NCBI RefSeq assembly: GCF_003391115.1
Contig: NZ_QTJP01000001.1
Coordinates: 868,001-932,000, forward strand
DNA length: 64,000 bases
Source: Sphingomonas crusticola
GTDB lineage: Bacteria; Pseudomonadota; Alphaproteobacteria; Sphingomonadales; Sphingomonadaceae
Reading direction: 5' to 3'
The translations under genes were made by a program, and so were the position numbers. Every line of letters begins with the position of its first letter. Positions within the stretch are counted from its first letter, which is position 1. Positions 43,332 to 51,236 of this stretch are shown here, in pieces. The notes beneath the pieces were generated by a model. The model searched no databases, had not been told where the DNA came from, and saw only the letters and a list, made by a program, of their open reading frames with translations.

Positions 43332-44001
43332 AGAGGTCACCAAACGGTATCTGGTCGGCGATCACACCGTCAACGCGCTCGCCGGGATCAGCCTGACGAT
43401 CGAGGCCAATTCCTACATCGCCTTCATCGGCTCGTCCGGCTCGGGCAAGTCGACCATGATGAACCTGCTCGGCTGCCTCGATCGGCCGACCAGCGGCCGC
43501 TATGTCCTCAACGGCAAGGCCATTGCCGACATGAGCGAGCAGGAGCTCGCCGTGGTGCGCAACCAGGAGGTCGGCTTCATTTTCCAGAGCTTCAACCTGC
43601 TGCCCCGCCTCACCGTATTGCAGAACGTCATCCAGCCTCTGGTCTATCGCCGGATGGCCGCGGCCGAGCGCAAGGAGCGCGCGTGGAAGGCGCTCCGCCG
43701 CGTCGGGCTCGACGGCCGCGCCGCCCATCTCCCCAGCCAGATCTCGGGCGGCCAGCGCCAGCGCGTCGCGATCGCGCGCGCGCTCGTCACCGAGCCCTCG
43801 ATCCTGCTCGCCGACGAGCCGACCGGCAATCTCGACAGCCGCACCGCCGCCGAAATCCTCGAAGTGTTCGATCAGCTCCACGCCGAGGGCGCGACGCTCG
43901 TCGTCGTCACCCACGATCCCAAGGTCGCGCAGCGCAGCTCGCGCGTGGTGACGCTCAGCGATGGCCAGGTCGAACGCGACGAGCGGCGGGCGGCGGCATG
44001 A
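43318..44001 (+). CDS. MacB-like ABC transporter ATP-binding protein
   Basis: A 227-residue ATPase of the LolD/MacB family. Walker A is GSSGSGKST (residues 38-46), the signature [12 protein letters not shown] starts at about 142, Walker B is [12 protein letters not shown] (162-173), and the H-loop is VVTHDPK. LolD/MacB-type proteins work by mechanotransmission on an external-lipoprotein or peptide substrate. The ATG overlaps the adaptor gene by 14 bases and the permease start overlaps its stop by four. With the neighbours it would form a tripartite exporter for the cassette peptides. Confidence 0.95.
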   Translation: MMRLEEVTKRYLVGDHTVNALAGISLTIEANSYIAFIGSSGSGKSTMMNLLGCLDRPTSGRYVLNGKAIADMSEQELAVVRNQEVGFIFQSFNLLPRLTVLQNVIQPLVYRRMAAAERKERAWKALRRVGLDGRAAHLPSQISGGQRQRVAIARALVTEPSILLADEPTGNLDSRTAAEILEVFDQLHAEGATLVVVTHDPKVAQRSSRVVTLSDGQVERDERRAAA

Positions 44002-45227
44002 ACTCCTACGGCGTCATCCTCCAGCTCGCCTTCAGCAATGTGCTGCGATACTCCTCGCGCAGCTTCCTCACCGCGCTCGGCATCACCGTCAGCGTCGCCT
44101 CGCTCGTGCTCGTGGTGGCCTTGGTCCAGGGCGTCTCCTCGTCGGTGACGAGCAGCTTCGACAATCTCGGCGCGTCGGTGCTCACCGTTCAGTCGCAGAC
44201 CAGTTTCGCCGATCAATTGCTCGGCAAGCGCAACCGGTTGACCTTCGTCGATTATACCAAGCTCACCCGCGCCGTGCGCGGCGTCACCAACATGGTCCCC
44301 GCCTTCTTCCCTTATGGCGGCGGCGCGGCCGAGGTGCGCTTCGGCAACCGCTCGACCTCCACCCGCGTGCTCGCGGTCTCGCCGATGTATCAGGACACCT
44401 ACAAGGTCTATCCGGCGCTCGGCCGCTTCTTCACCGCCGGCGACGAGCAGTCGAAGCGCAAGGTGTGCGTGATCGGCGATCGCGTGCGCAAGGATCTCAA
44501 GCTCGGCCGCAACCCGATCGGCCAGTTCCTCAACATCAGTGGCTCGTGGTTCAAGATCGTCGGCGTGATGGAGGCGCGCGGCGAGATCTTCGGCATCAGC
44601 CAGGACGATTACGTGCTGATGCCTTTCTCGACCGGCGAGACCGAGCTCGCCAACGTCAACCAGCAGGACATCAATATCGCGATGAACGTCCGCAACGTGG
44701 ACGAGATCAAGCAGGTCCAGGACCGGATCGAGACGTTGCTGCGGGGCTTCCACAACCTCAAGCCGCGCCAGGACAACGACTTCACGGTAATGACCGCGCG
44801 CCAGCTGACCGAATCGATCTCGACCATTACCAACATGCTGACGATCGTGTTCGGCGGCATGATCGGCATTTCGATGCTGGTCGGCGGCATCGGCATCATG
44901 AACATCATGCTCGCTTCGGTGAACGAGCGCGTGCGCGAGATCGGCATCTGCAAGGCGCTCGGCGCGCAACGCCACCACATCTTGCTGCAATTCCTCGCCG
45001 AGGCCGGGATCATCTCCACGCTCGGCGGCATCGTCGGATTGATGATCGGCGGCGCGCTCGCTTATGCGGCGACCTTGCTCGTGCCGGCGCTGGGGACGGT
45101 GCACATGCCGTTATGGGCGGTGATCTTGTCGCTCGGCTTCTCGACCCTCGTCGGCCTGTTCTTCGGCGTCACCCCCGCCGCCCACGCCGCCTCGCTCGAT
45201 CCGATCGAGGCGCTGCGCTACGAATGA
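43998..45227 (+). CDS. MacB-like ABC transporter permease
   Basis: A 409-residue permease with one N-terminal membrane helix (about residues 20-43), a periplasmic MacB domain (about 45-280; signatures GASVLTVQSQTSF and FTAGDEQSKRKVCVIG) and three C-terminal helices in the FtsX domain (SMLVGGIGIMNIMLASVNER, VREIGICKALGAQRHHIL, then PAAHAASLDPIEALRYE). This is the standard MacB/LolC permease plan with the ATPase as a separate gene. MacB-type exporters move peptides, siderophores and toxins. It is the last cassette gene; the repeat copy B starts 30 bases after its stop. Confidence 0.94.
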   Translation: MNSYGVILQLAFSNVLRYSSRSFLTALGITVSVASLVLVVALVQGVSSSVTSSFDNLGASVLTVQSQTSFADQLLGKRNRLTFVDYTKLTRAVRGVTNMVPAFFPYGGGAAEVRFGNRSTSTRVLAVSPMYQDTYKVYPALGRFFTAGDEQSKRKVCVIGDRVRKDLKLGRNPIGQFLNISGSWFKIVGVMEARGEIFGISQDDYVLMPFSTGETELANVNQQDINIAMNVRNVDEIKQVQDRIETLLRGFHNLKPRQDNDFTVMTARQLTESISTITNMLTIVFGGMIGISMLVGGIGIMNIMLASVNERVREIGICKALGAQRHHILLQFLAEAGIISTLGGIVGLMIGGALAYAATLLVPALGTVHMPLWAVILSLGFSTLVGLFFGVTPAAHAASLDPIEALRYE

Positions 45228-45257
45228 CCGGGGCGCTGGGCCAATACACCCACTATC

Positions 45258-45362
45258 GTCACCCCGGCGCAGGCCGGGGTCCATTCCGCGGCTAGGCCTC
45301 CCCCCAGCTTATGCACGCCGCGCCCGCGGCCCGATGGATCCCGGCCTCCGCCGGGATGACGG
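45258..45362 (+). repeat. Intergenic repeat, copy B
   Basis: A roughly 105-base element starting cgtcaccccggc and ending cgggatgacgg, with internal hairpins CCCCGGC-gcag-GCCGGGG and CCCGGCC-tc-cgCCGGG. It is the uninterrupted version of the element at 34757 and has the same orientation. It follows the cassette's last gene directly and may end its transcript. Confidence 0.78.
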
Positions 45363-45400
45363 GAAAGAGCGCGAAACGCGCCCTCCCACCACAAACGAAA

Positions 45401-45427
45401 CGGGCGCCACTCCACGAGTGACGCCCG
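45401..45427 (-). terminator. Intrinsic terminator of the DUF2171 gene
   Basis: The hairpin cgggcgccact-ccacg-agtgacgcccg has one mismatch in a ten-base stem. On the minus strand it follows the DUF2171 stop by about 50 bases and is followed by tttcgttt, an interrupted T-tract. Confidence 0.65.
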
Positions 45428-45477
45428 CATCTCTCCGCTTCAGCGATGTGACCGGCACATCGCGGGCAGAACGAAGC

Positions 45478-45738
45478 TTATTCTTCTTCCTCGAACGTGA
45501 TCGCGACGTCGGCATTGGCCGACAGGCGCACCTTGTCGCCCTCGACTTCGGCGACGAGGCCGCCCGAGATATAATGATGGTGGCCCGAATGGCCGCCCTG
45601 GCCTTCTTCCACGTCGGCGCCGCTGTCCTTCTTGGTCAGCTTGATACGGTCGCCTTCGACATGATCGACCGTGCCGACATGGACGCCGTCGGCGCCGATG
45701 ACTTCCATATGTTCGGTGATGTTCGACAGATCTGCCAT
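45478..45738 (-). CDS. DUF2171 domain protein
   Basis: An 86-residue acidic protein from ATG 45738 (gaggga upstream). It reads MADLSNITEHMEVIGADG, then VHVGTVDHVEGDRIKLTK, the PRC-barrel-like core of DUF2171, and has an internal GGHSGHHHYISGGLVAEV segment rich in His. It ends in a run of Glu. Such small proteins are widespread in sphingomonads, often next to stress genes; their role is not defined. It stands outside the peptide cassette, on the opposite strand, and has its own terminator. Confidence 0.82.
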   Translation of the reverse strand: MADLSNITEHMEVIGADGVHVGTVDHVEGDRIKLTKKDSGADVEEGQGGHSGHHHYISGGLVAEVEGDKVRLSANADVAITFEEEE

Positions 45739-46002
45739 TGTGAATTCCCTCGCTAGAGTGCCGCAGCCCAACGCACGATCCGCGGGAAAGCCGCATCGGA
45801 CATGTAACGATTTCGTGCAAGCGTGCGACAGTCGCGACCGGCGTCCCGCCGCCGCCCCTGCACCGGGCACGATCGGGCGCAGATATCTGTGGAAAAGGCT
45901 GCCAACCCGCTAGACTTTGTGGCGGATCGGCGTAGCCTTACCCACATATCGGGCTGTTCGTGCTACGTTCTGCTTGGAGGTTTTCGCCGGGGGGAGGGAC
46001 GC

Positions 46003-46179
46003 GTGGATTCGACGACGGGCATATTCATCGTGATTGTCGGCGCAGCCGTGGCGGTCGTCGCCGCATCCTCCGCGCGCAACCGCCGCCCGACGCCGCGCTC
46101 GTCGTGGGTGCTGCTGGCGGTGGTCCTGCTCGTCGTGCTCGCGCTCGGCGTGATCCTTGCCAATCGTCATGGCGTCTAG
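46003..46179 (+). CDS. Small two-helix membrane protein
   Basis: A 58-residue protein starting at GTG 46003 with a strong site (ggggaggg) upstream. It has hydrophobic segments at residues 6-23 (GIFIVIVGAAVAVVAAS) and about 35-53, with a basic loop NRRPTPRSS between. It begins a run of five short membrane-protein genes ending just before nrdB. Function unknown. Confidence 0.55.
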   Translation: MDSTTGIFIVIVGAAVAVVAASSARNRRPTPRSSWVLLAVVLLVVLALGVILANRHGV

Positions 46180-46189
46180 GGCTCCGCCG

Positions 46190-46402
46190 ATGCCGACCTC
46201 TCTGCGCATCATGGCGATATTGGGCGCGCTGATCGGCGTCATCGGCCTGCCGGTGCTGCTGCGTCCGCACGCCACGCGCGTGACCTTGGGACTCAAAAAA
46301 TCGCCCCAGATGGTCTATATATTGAGGATCGTCGGCACGATGCTGACCGCGCTCGGGCTGGTCCTGATCGTGTTCGCCATCACCTTCTGGAAGACCGCGT
46401 GA
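46190..46402 (+). CDS. Small two-helix membrane protein
   Basis: A 70-residue protein from ATG 46190, ten bases after the previous stop; ATG 46169 is an alternative that would overlap it. Hydrophobic segments at residues 6-22 and about 45-66 flank a basic loop (RPHATRVTLGLKKSP). Its stop overlaps the start of the lipoprotein gene. Function unknown. Confidence 0.55.
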   Translation: MPTSLRIMAILGALIGVIGLPVLLRPHATRVTLGLKKSPQMVYILRIVGTMLTALGLVLIVFAITFWKTA

Positions 46403-46704
46403 TGCGCCATTTGCGGAGCCCAATGCTGCCCTCGCGCGCCGCCCTCGCCCGGTTGGCGATGCTGGCCGTGCCGCTGGCGCTTGCCGCCTGCGCGACGCAG
46501 ATGCACGGCACGGTCAAGCCGTCCGCGCCCGGCTTCCTGCTCGGGCTCGTCCAGGGCTTCATCGCGCCGGTGAGCTTCATCGTCTCGCTCTTCAGCCCCG
46601 ACATCGCCGTTTACGCGGTGCCCAATAACGGCGCCTGGTATAATTTCGGCTTCGTGCTCGGCATTGGCGGCTTCGCCGGCGGCGCCAGTCAGGCGCGGCG
46701 ATGA
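46402..46704 (+). CDS. Small lipoprotein
   Basis: A 100-residue protein from ATG 46402 (GTG 46399 is possible). Residues 1-30 form a lipoprotein signal with lipobox LALAAC, so the mature chain starts at Cys and is lipid-anchored. The rest contains a hydrophobic stretch (GLVQGFIAPVSFIVSLF) and a conserved-looking tail with NNGAWYNFGFVLGIGGFAGG. The next ATG overlaps the stop by four bases. Small proteins with this tail occur next to one another in sphingomonads; function unknown. Confidence 0.7.
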   Translation: MRHLRSPMLPSRAALARLAMLAVPLALAACATQMHGTVKPSAPGFLLGLVQGFIAPVSFIVSLFSPDIAVYAVPNNGAWYNFGFVLGIGGFAGGASQARR

Positions 46705-46940
46705 CCAGCGGTTGGCTCATGCTCGGGCTCGGCACGCTCGTCTGCCTCGGCCTGTTCGCCAACGGCCTGCGCTTCGCGCGCCTCGGCCGGCCGCTGCCGC
46801 AGGACAATCCGGGCGAGATCAAGCGCCGCATGATCGGCATGCTCTTCATGACGCTGGCGCCGCTTTTCTGGCTGCTGTTCGCCGCAATCTGCTTCGGGCT
46901 GTTCGGACCGGTCCGCAACATCCAGACCATTCAGCTGTAG
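46701..46940 (+). CDS. Small two-helix membrane protein
   Basis: A 79-residue protein from ATG 46701, overlapping the lipoprotein stop (ATGA). Two hydrophobic helices, about residues 5-22 and 45-68, are separated by a basic amphipathic loop (RFARLGRPLPQDNPGEIKRR). It is clearly part of the same operon. I do not recognise the family. Confidence 0.65.
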   Translation: MTSGWLMLGLGTLVCLGLFANGLRFARLGRPLPQDNPGEIKRRMIGMLFMTLAPLFWLLFAAICFGLFGPVRNIQTIQL

Positions 46941-46952
46941 CGGGGGAATGCG

Positions 46953-47177
46953 ATGTCCATCCCCCAAGCCACTGACGGCAGCTTCTGGAGACACGATTTC
47001 TCGGCGCTATTGCTCGGCGCCTGGGTACTCGGACAGAGCGTCTGGATTTTATTTGTTCGGCGGGAGTCGCCGCTTGGCGCGGTCACGGCGACGCGGCGAA
47101 GCCGAACGATCATCGCTGCGGCATCCGGCCTTTTTGCAATCGTCTTTCTTTTCTTCCGAATTCAAAGCTTAGTCTGA
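46953..47177 (+). CDS. Small two-helix membrane protein
   Basis: A 74-residue protein from ATG 46953 with ggggga upstream. Helices lie at about residues 17-35 (FSALLLGAWVLGQSVWILFV) and 53-70, with a basic loop. It ends 12 bases before nrdB, so it may be co-transcribed with it. Function unknown. Confidence 0.6.
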   Translation: MSIPQATDGSFWRHDFSALLLGAWVLGQSVWILFVRRESPLGAVTATRRSRTIIAAASGLFAIVFLFFRIQSLV

Positions 47178-47189
47178 AGGACCAAGACC

Positions 47190-48263
47190 ATGCCTCTTCT
47201 CCAAGCCTCGCGCTCCTACAAGCCCTTCGAATATCCCTGGGCCTATGAATTCTGGAAGCGTCAGCAGCAGCTCCACTGGCTGCCCGAAGAGGTGCCGCTG
47301 GGCGAGGATTGCCGCGACTGGGCGCAGAAGCTGTCCGATCAGGAGCGCAACCTGCTCACCCAGATCTTCCGCTTCTTCACCCAGGCCGATGTCGAGGTGC
47401 AGGATTGCTACCACGAAAAATATGGCCGCGTGTTCAAGCCGACCGAGATCAAGATGATGCTGACCGCGTTCAGCAACATGGAGACGGTCCACATCGCCGC
47501 CTACAGCCATCTGCTCGACACGATCGGCATGCCCGAGAGCGAATATTCGGCCTTCCTCCAATATAAGGAGATGAAGGACAAGCATGACTATCTGAACCAG
47601 TTCGGCGTCGATACCGACGAGGATATCGCGCGCACGCTCGCCATGTTCGGCGGCTTCACCGAGGGGCTCCAGCTCTTCGCCAGCTTCGCGATGCTGATGA
47701 ACTTCCCGCGCTTCAACAAGATGAAGGGCATGGGCCAGATCGTCACCTGGTCAATCCGCGACGAGACGCTCCATTGCGAGGGCATCATCAAGCTGTTCCA
47801 CGCTTTCTGCGCGGAGCGGAAATGCCTCACGCCGGCGGTCAAGGACGACATCCTCGACATGTGCCAGAAGACCGTCCGCCTGGAGGACGCCTTCATCGAT
47901 CTCACGTTCGAGATGGGCCCGGTCAACGGCATGACGCCCAAGGATATCAAGCGCTACGTCCGCTACATCGCCGATTGGCGCCTCGGCCAGCTCGGCCTCA
48001 AGCCGATCTACATGATCGAGGAACACCCCCTCCCCTGGCTCGCCCCGATGCTCAACGGCGTCGAGCACGCCAACTTCTTCGAAACCCGCGCCACCGAATA
48101 TTCGAAGGCGGCGACGCGCGGCGATTGGAGCGACGTGTGGGACAGCTTCGACGCCCGCAAGTCGGCCAAGGCGAAGTCCGAAGTGGCTAATGAAGATGCC
48201 GGCGCGGGTGAGAGCGGCGGCGAAGGCGGACTGTTCGGGCATGCCGGGGTGGCGGCGGAGTAA
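47190..48263 (+). CDS. nrdB: Ribonucleoside-diphosphate reductase class Ia, beta subunit
   Basis: The 357-residue radical-generating subunit for NrdA. The diiron-tyrosyl site is complete: Glu98-x2-His101-x3-Tyr105 (ETVHIAAY, equal to E. coli Glu115, His118, Tyr122) and RDETLHCEG with the second Glu and His; the first ligand lies in TQADVEVQDCYHE. This marks a conventional Tyr-radical enzyme, not a Mn/Fe or Tyr-less class. The C-terminus (residues 325-357, rich in Gly, Glu, Ala) is the NrdA-docking tail. No NrdR box was seen directly upstream, so its transcription must come from the small-gene operon or another promoter. Confidence 0.95.
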   Translation: MPLLQASRSYKPFEYPWAYEFWKRQQQLHWLPEEVPLGEDCRDWAQKLSDQERNLLTQIFRFFTQADVEVQDCYHEKYGRVFKPTEIKMMLTAFSNMETVHIAAYSHLLDTIGMPESEYSAFLQYKEMKDKHDYLNQFGVDTDEDIARTLAMFGGFTEGLQLFASFAMLMNFPRFNKMKGMGQIVTWSIRDETLHCEGIIKLFHAFCAERKCLTPAVKDDILDMCQKTVRLEDAFIDLTFEMGPVNGMTPKDIKRYVRYIADWRLGQLGLKPIYMIEEHPLPWLAPMLNGVEHANFFETRATEYSKAATRGDWSDVWDSFDARKSAKAKSEVANEDAGAGESGGEGGLFGHAGVAAE

Positions 48264-48267
48264 AGCC

Positions 48268-49320
48268 GTGGCTGCGGGCGACACGCATTCTAAGATTGTT
48301 TGCTTGGGGCCGCCAAAGGAAGCGGCCCTATATTTTGACCGGGTTTTTCCGATTGATCTGGGCACCCCTTCATTTGTCCGAAACACGACGGTTAGCCAGA
48401 ATGGAGAAGAGCTAACCGAGGAAATGGTGGAAGAACTATTAGAAAATTACGTTCCAAAACTGAATGATCCTAGGACTAACTCGGTAATATCAAGCTTATT
48501 TCGGAGCGATATCAAAGAATCGCGCGTGTATGTTGAACATACTATAGCGTCCTTCGGGCTATTAATGCTGTATATAGCTGCGGCTGACAAAAACGGAAAA
48601 TTCTTGCCCCGCGACAAGCCGATGGAGGATCACCTTTCGAAGGTGCTTGATGTTTCATTTAGCACGGAGATAAATAAGGCGCGTCGCTCTCAAAAGGTAA
48701 CAAATCAACAAAGGGCGATAATTAACAAAGCTCTTGACCGAATGATCATTGAGTCGGGCTTTTCAAATTCACCCATATGGGATGCCCAAGGAATTTCCAT
48801 GCTTGGAAAGCTCAGTCATTCTCAAGAGAACGCCTCTCAAGAAGAGGATGGAACCTTCTTTAATCACATTTCGGGACTGAATCTTGTTGATATAAATAAA
48901 ACGCCATGGGAGATGATTGTAGAATTCAGGAACGATTCAGAATCTCGAGCGGCCCTGCGCGATCTCCGATTATTTTTCTCTGAAAACCTTCAAGGAAAGT
49001 CATCATCCGAAATAGAGGACACTTTGTTAAGCAAGATATATCATCATGATAAAGTTGTCTCCGCTTGGAAATTTCAGACAATAAATAATACAATTGGCGT
49101 AGCTTTTTCCAAAGAAAGCACGTTTAGCTCTGCTGCGGCAGGAATACTTGCATCTTTTGGCGGGGCCCCGTTGTCGGCGGCAGCAGGGACAGCTCTTGCT
49201 GTAACGCTTGGTTCCTGCGTCGTGGAGATAGGAAAGTCCCTGTTGAGCAGAAACCGCGCGCATTATGATAATCCCATAAGGTATTTAACAAACATGAAAG
49301 AACGACTGCATAATCCGTAA
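48268..49320 (+). CDS. AT-rich orphan protein of unknown function
   Basis: A 350-residue protein from GTG 48268, five bases after nrdB. Composition and codons (many ATA, AAA, TTA, AAT) differ sharply from every neighbour, a sign of horizontal transfer. The N-terminus reads GDTHSKIVCLGPPKEAALYF, then DRVFPIDLG. The middle is charged and helical; residues about 300-325 (AAGILASFGGAPLSAAAGTA) are hydrophobic and could span a membrane. No recognisable catalytic motif. N-terminal phrases of the type KAALYFDRV.P..L are seen in lone genes of accessory islands, so a defence or selfish role is possible but unproven. Confidence 0.7.
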   Translation: MAAGDTHSKIVCLGPPKEAALYFDRVFPIDLGTPSFVRNTTVSQNGEELTEEMVEELLENYVPKLNDPRTNSVISSLFRSDIKESRVYVEHTIASFGLLMLYIAAADKNGKFLPRDKPMEDHLSKVLDVSFSTEINKARRSQKVTNQQRAIINKALDRMIIESGFSNSPIWDAQGISMLGKLSHSQENASQEEDGTFFNHISGLNLVDINKTPWEMIVEFRNDSESRAALRDLRLFFSENLQGKSSSEIEDTLLSKIYHHDKVVSAWKFQTINNTIGVAFSKESTFSSAAAGILASFGGAPLSAAAGTALAVTLGSCVVEIGKSLLSRNRAHYDNPIRYLTNMKERLHNP

Positions 49321-49428
49321 CGAGATTGTAATAAGAGCTCGCTAGATTTGTGACACGAATTCCGAGACAACAATCCTCTAATCCGGGGACACAATACCTA
49401 ATTGCCGCCTGCGCGATCATCGCGGCCC

Positions 49429-50070
49429 CTAGCGCCCCACCACAATGTGCGTCGCGAGCTCGCTGGCGGTCGATTCCACCACCCGATAACCCAGCGCCGG
49501 CAAATCCAGCCCCGCGAACATCGCTTCCCCCCGCCCCAGCAACACAGGCGACAGCGCAAAGTGCAGTTCGTCGATCAGCCCGGCCTGCAGATATTGGCGC
49601 ACCGTCGAGACGCCTCCGCCGATCTTGACGTCGCGCTCGCCCGCGGCGTCGCGCGCACGCTCCAGCGCCGCCTCGATCCCGTCGGTCACGAAGTGGAAGA
49701 CGGTGCCGCCCTCCATCTCGATCGGGTCGCGCGGATAGTGCGTCAGGATGAAGGTCGGCGCGTGATAGGGTGGATTGTCGCCCCACCATCCGTTCCAGCC
49801 GTCGTCCGTCCACGGCCCGCGCGAGTGCGCGAACATGTTGCGGCCGAGGATGAAGGCGCCGAAGCCGTCCATCGCACGATGCGCGAAGCTTTCGTCCACC
49901 CCCTCCGATCCGCCATCCTTGCCAACCATGGCGCGGAACGTCTTCGTCCCGAAGAACCAGCCGAACAGCGCCGGCCCGTTCCTGCCCAGCGGATCCTGCA
50001 GGCTCTGCTCCGGCCCCGCCCCGAACCCGTCGAGCGACACCGAAAACCCCGCCACCCTGACACGCCCCAT
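49429..50070 (-). CDS. Dihydrofolate reductase/RibD C-terminal family protein
   Basis: A 213-residue soluble protein with the DHFR-like fold used by RibD-type reductases: VAGFSVSLDGFGAGPEQS at the N-terminus, GAFILGRNMFAHSRGPW, DVKIGGGVSTVRQYLQ (nucleotide-binding Gly motif) and LIDELHFALSPVLLGRGE. Proteins of this group (YyaP/YwjB-like) probably reduce a folate- or flavin-like substrate with NADPH. It stands alone. The C-terminus ends ATHIVVGR. Confidence 0.88.
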   Translation of the reverse strand: MGRVRVAGFSVSLDGFGAGPEQSLQDPLGRNGPALFGWFFGTKTFRAMVGKDGGSEGVDESFAHRAMDGFGAFILGRNMFAHSRGPWTDDGWNGWWGDNPPYHAPTFILTHYPRDPIEMEGGTVFHFVTDGIEAALERARDAAGERDVKIGGGVSTVRQYLQAGLIDELHFALSPVLLGRGEAMFAGLDLPALGYRVVESTASELATHIVVGR

Positions 50071-50222
50071 CCGGCCTCTCCTTTATCGCCTGACACTATG
50101 ATTGCGGGATACGCGGTCCCCAGGCAACATCGCTCAAGCTATCTTAGCGGGGTCGCTTCGTCGTCAGCACCGCTAGTTGGCGCTGTTAGCCTCGACGGTG
50201 GAACCTGCTAGGAAGCAGCCTG

Positions 50223-50609
50223 ATGTTCGTCAGGTTTGTGATAGATGCCCGCGACGTGGACTCAGGTCGCCGACAGGGCCTTTTCCAAGCAGGGGAGGCG
50301 CTGCTTCAGAGCGGCCGAATGAACCCGAGCGACATGGAAACCTTGGAAGAGCTATACGCCTGGTTTAAGGCGCATCTCCTCGTGCCTACGCGTTTTGCGG
50401 TATCGTCTAAACCGCACGCCAAAGCCCAGGCTCTAAGTTGGTTTCGCGGTACCGCGACTGAGCACGTGAAGCGAATGCGTGATTACCAGCTCGTTCTCGA
50501 AAGATATGGCCTTTCGGTTAGGATGCTGCGCGCTAATCGTCCCGGATATATCGTCTTTGAAGATGAGCATCAGGTAGTCGCCTATCCCTTCGCCGATACT
50601 CCCTGCTGA
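50223..50609 (+). CDS. Conserved hypothetical protein
   Basis: A 128-residue protein from ATG 50223 with aggaagcag upstream. It reads MFVRFVIDARDVDSGRRQ, then LEELYAWFKAHLLVPTRF, then KAQALSWFRGTA and HVKRMRDYQLVLERYG. The pattern (initial MFVRFV, WF..hL..P.RF, A.sWF) looks like a conserved small family in proteobacteria, so I treat it as real, but I know of no function. No membrane segments, no cysteines apart from the last residue. The surrounding gaps contain nothing recognisable. Confidence 0.68.
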   Translation: MFVRFVIDARDVDSGRRQGLFQAGEALLQSGRMNPSDMETLEELYAWFKAHLLVPTRFAVSSKPHAKAQALSWFRGTATEHVKRMRDYQLVLERYGLSVRMLRANRPGYIVFEDEHQVVAYPFADTPC

Positions 50610-50744
50610 AACGCCCACTTTCGCGACATGAGGCCGAAAGCAGCGGTGTCCACAACCACAGCGATGCAGCTGGCAATCCGACCGTGCGCCCCCGATCCGT
50701 ACGGTCGTTAGCTCGTCCTGGTCACGTTGGGAGGCGGGTCGTAG

Positions 50745-51236
50745 CTAGGCACCCGCCTCCAAGCTCGCCAGCAACGCATCCAATTGGTCGAGTTGCTCGG
50801 GCATGATCCCGCCGCCCTCGCCGTCCAGCGCTTCCTTCGAGGCAAAGAGTTCGCGGTAGGTCAGCAAGGTCTTGCCGTCCTTTTCCTCGAACGTCACCGT
50901 GGTCACGGCGCCGTCTGCTTCTTCCTCATTGGTCCAGACGAGCCGCGCATCCGGCACCACCTCAATATATTCGCCGTAGAATTTCATCGCCGTCGCCGCA
51001 TCCTCGCCGAACGCCACGCAATATCCGCCGCCGACCCGCACATCCATCTCGCACGACAGCATCGGCACGCCGATCGACTTCGGCGCCCACCATTGCATGA
51101 ACAAGGCGGGCGTGGTCCACGCCTTGAATAACAGCCGCGCCGGCGCGTCGAAGGTGCGTGTGACGATCAGCTCGCGGTCGGATGTTCCTTCCACGATCGT
51201 GCCGCCCACGGCGGATGCGCTATTTGTCTGATCCAT
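50745..51236 (-). CDS. SRPBCC (AHSA1-type) ligand-binding protein
   Basis: A 163-residue START/AHSA1-fold protein: LIVTRTFDAPARLLFKAWTT, QWWAPKSIGVPM, MDVRVGGGYCVAF and TTVTFEEKDGKTLLTYRE are the family landmarks. Such proteins bind hydrophobic ligands or act as Hsp90-cochaperone-like domains; genes directly behind an ArsR regulator, as here, are a recurring pair. Its start overlaps the ArsR gene by 17 bases. The ligand is unknown. Confidence 0.88.
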   Translation of the reverse strand: MDQTNSASAVGGTIVEGTSDRELIVTRTFDAPARLLFKAWTTPALFMQWWAPKSIGVPMLSCEMDVRVGGGYCVAFGEDAATAMKFYGEYIEVVPDARLVWTNEEEADGAVTTVTFEEKDGKTLLTYRELFASKEALDGEGGGIMPEQLDQLDALLASLEAGA

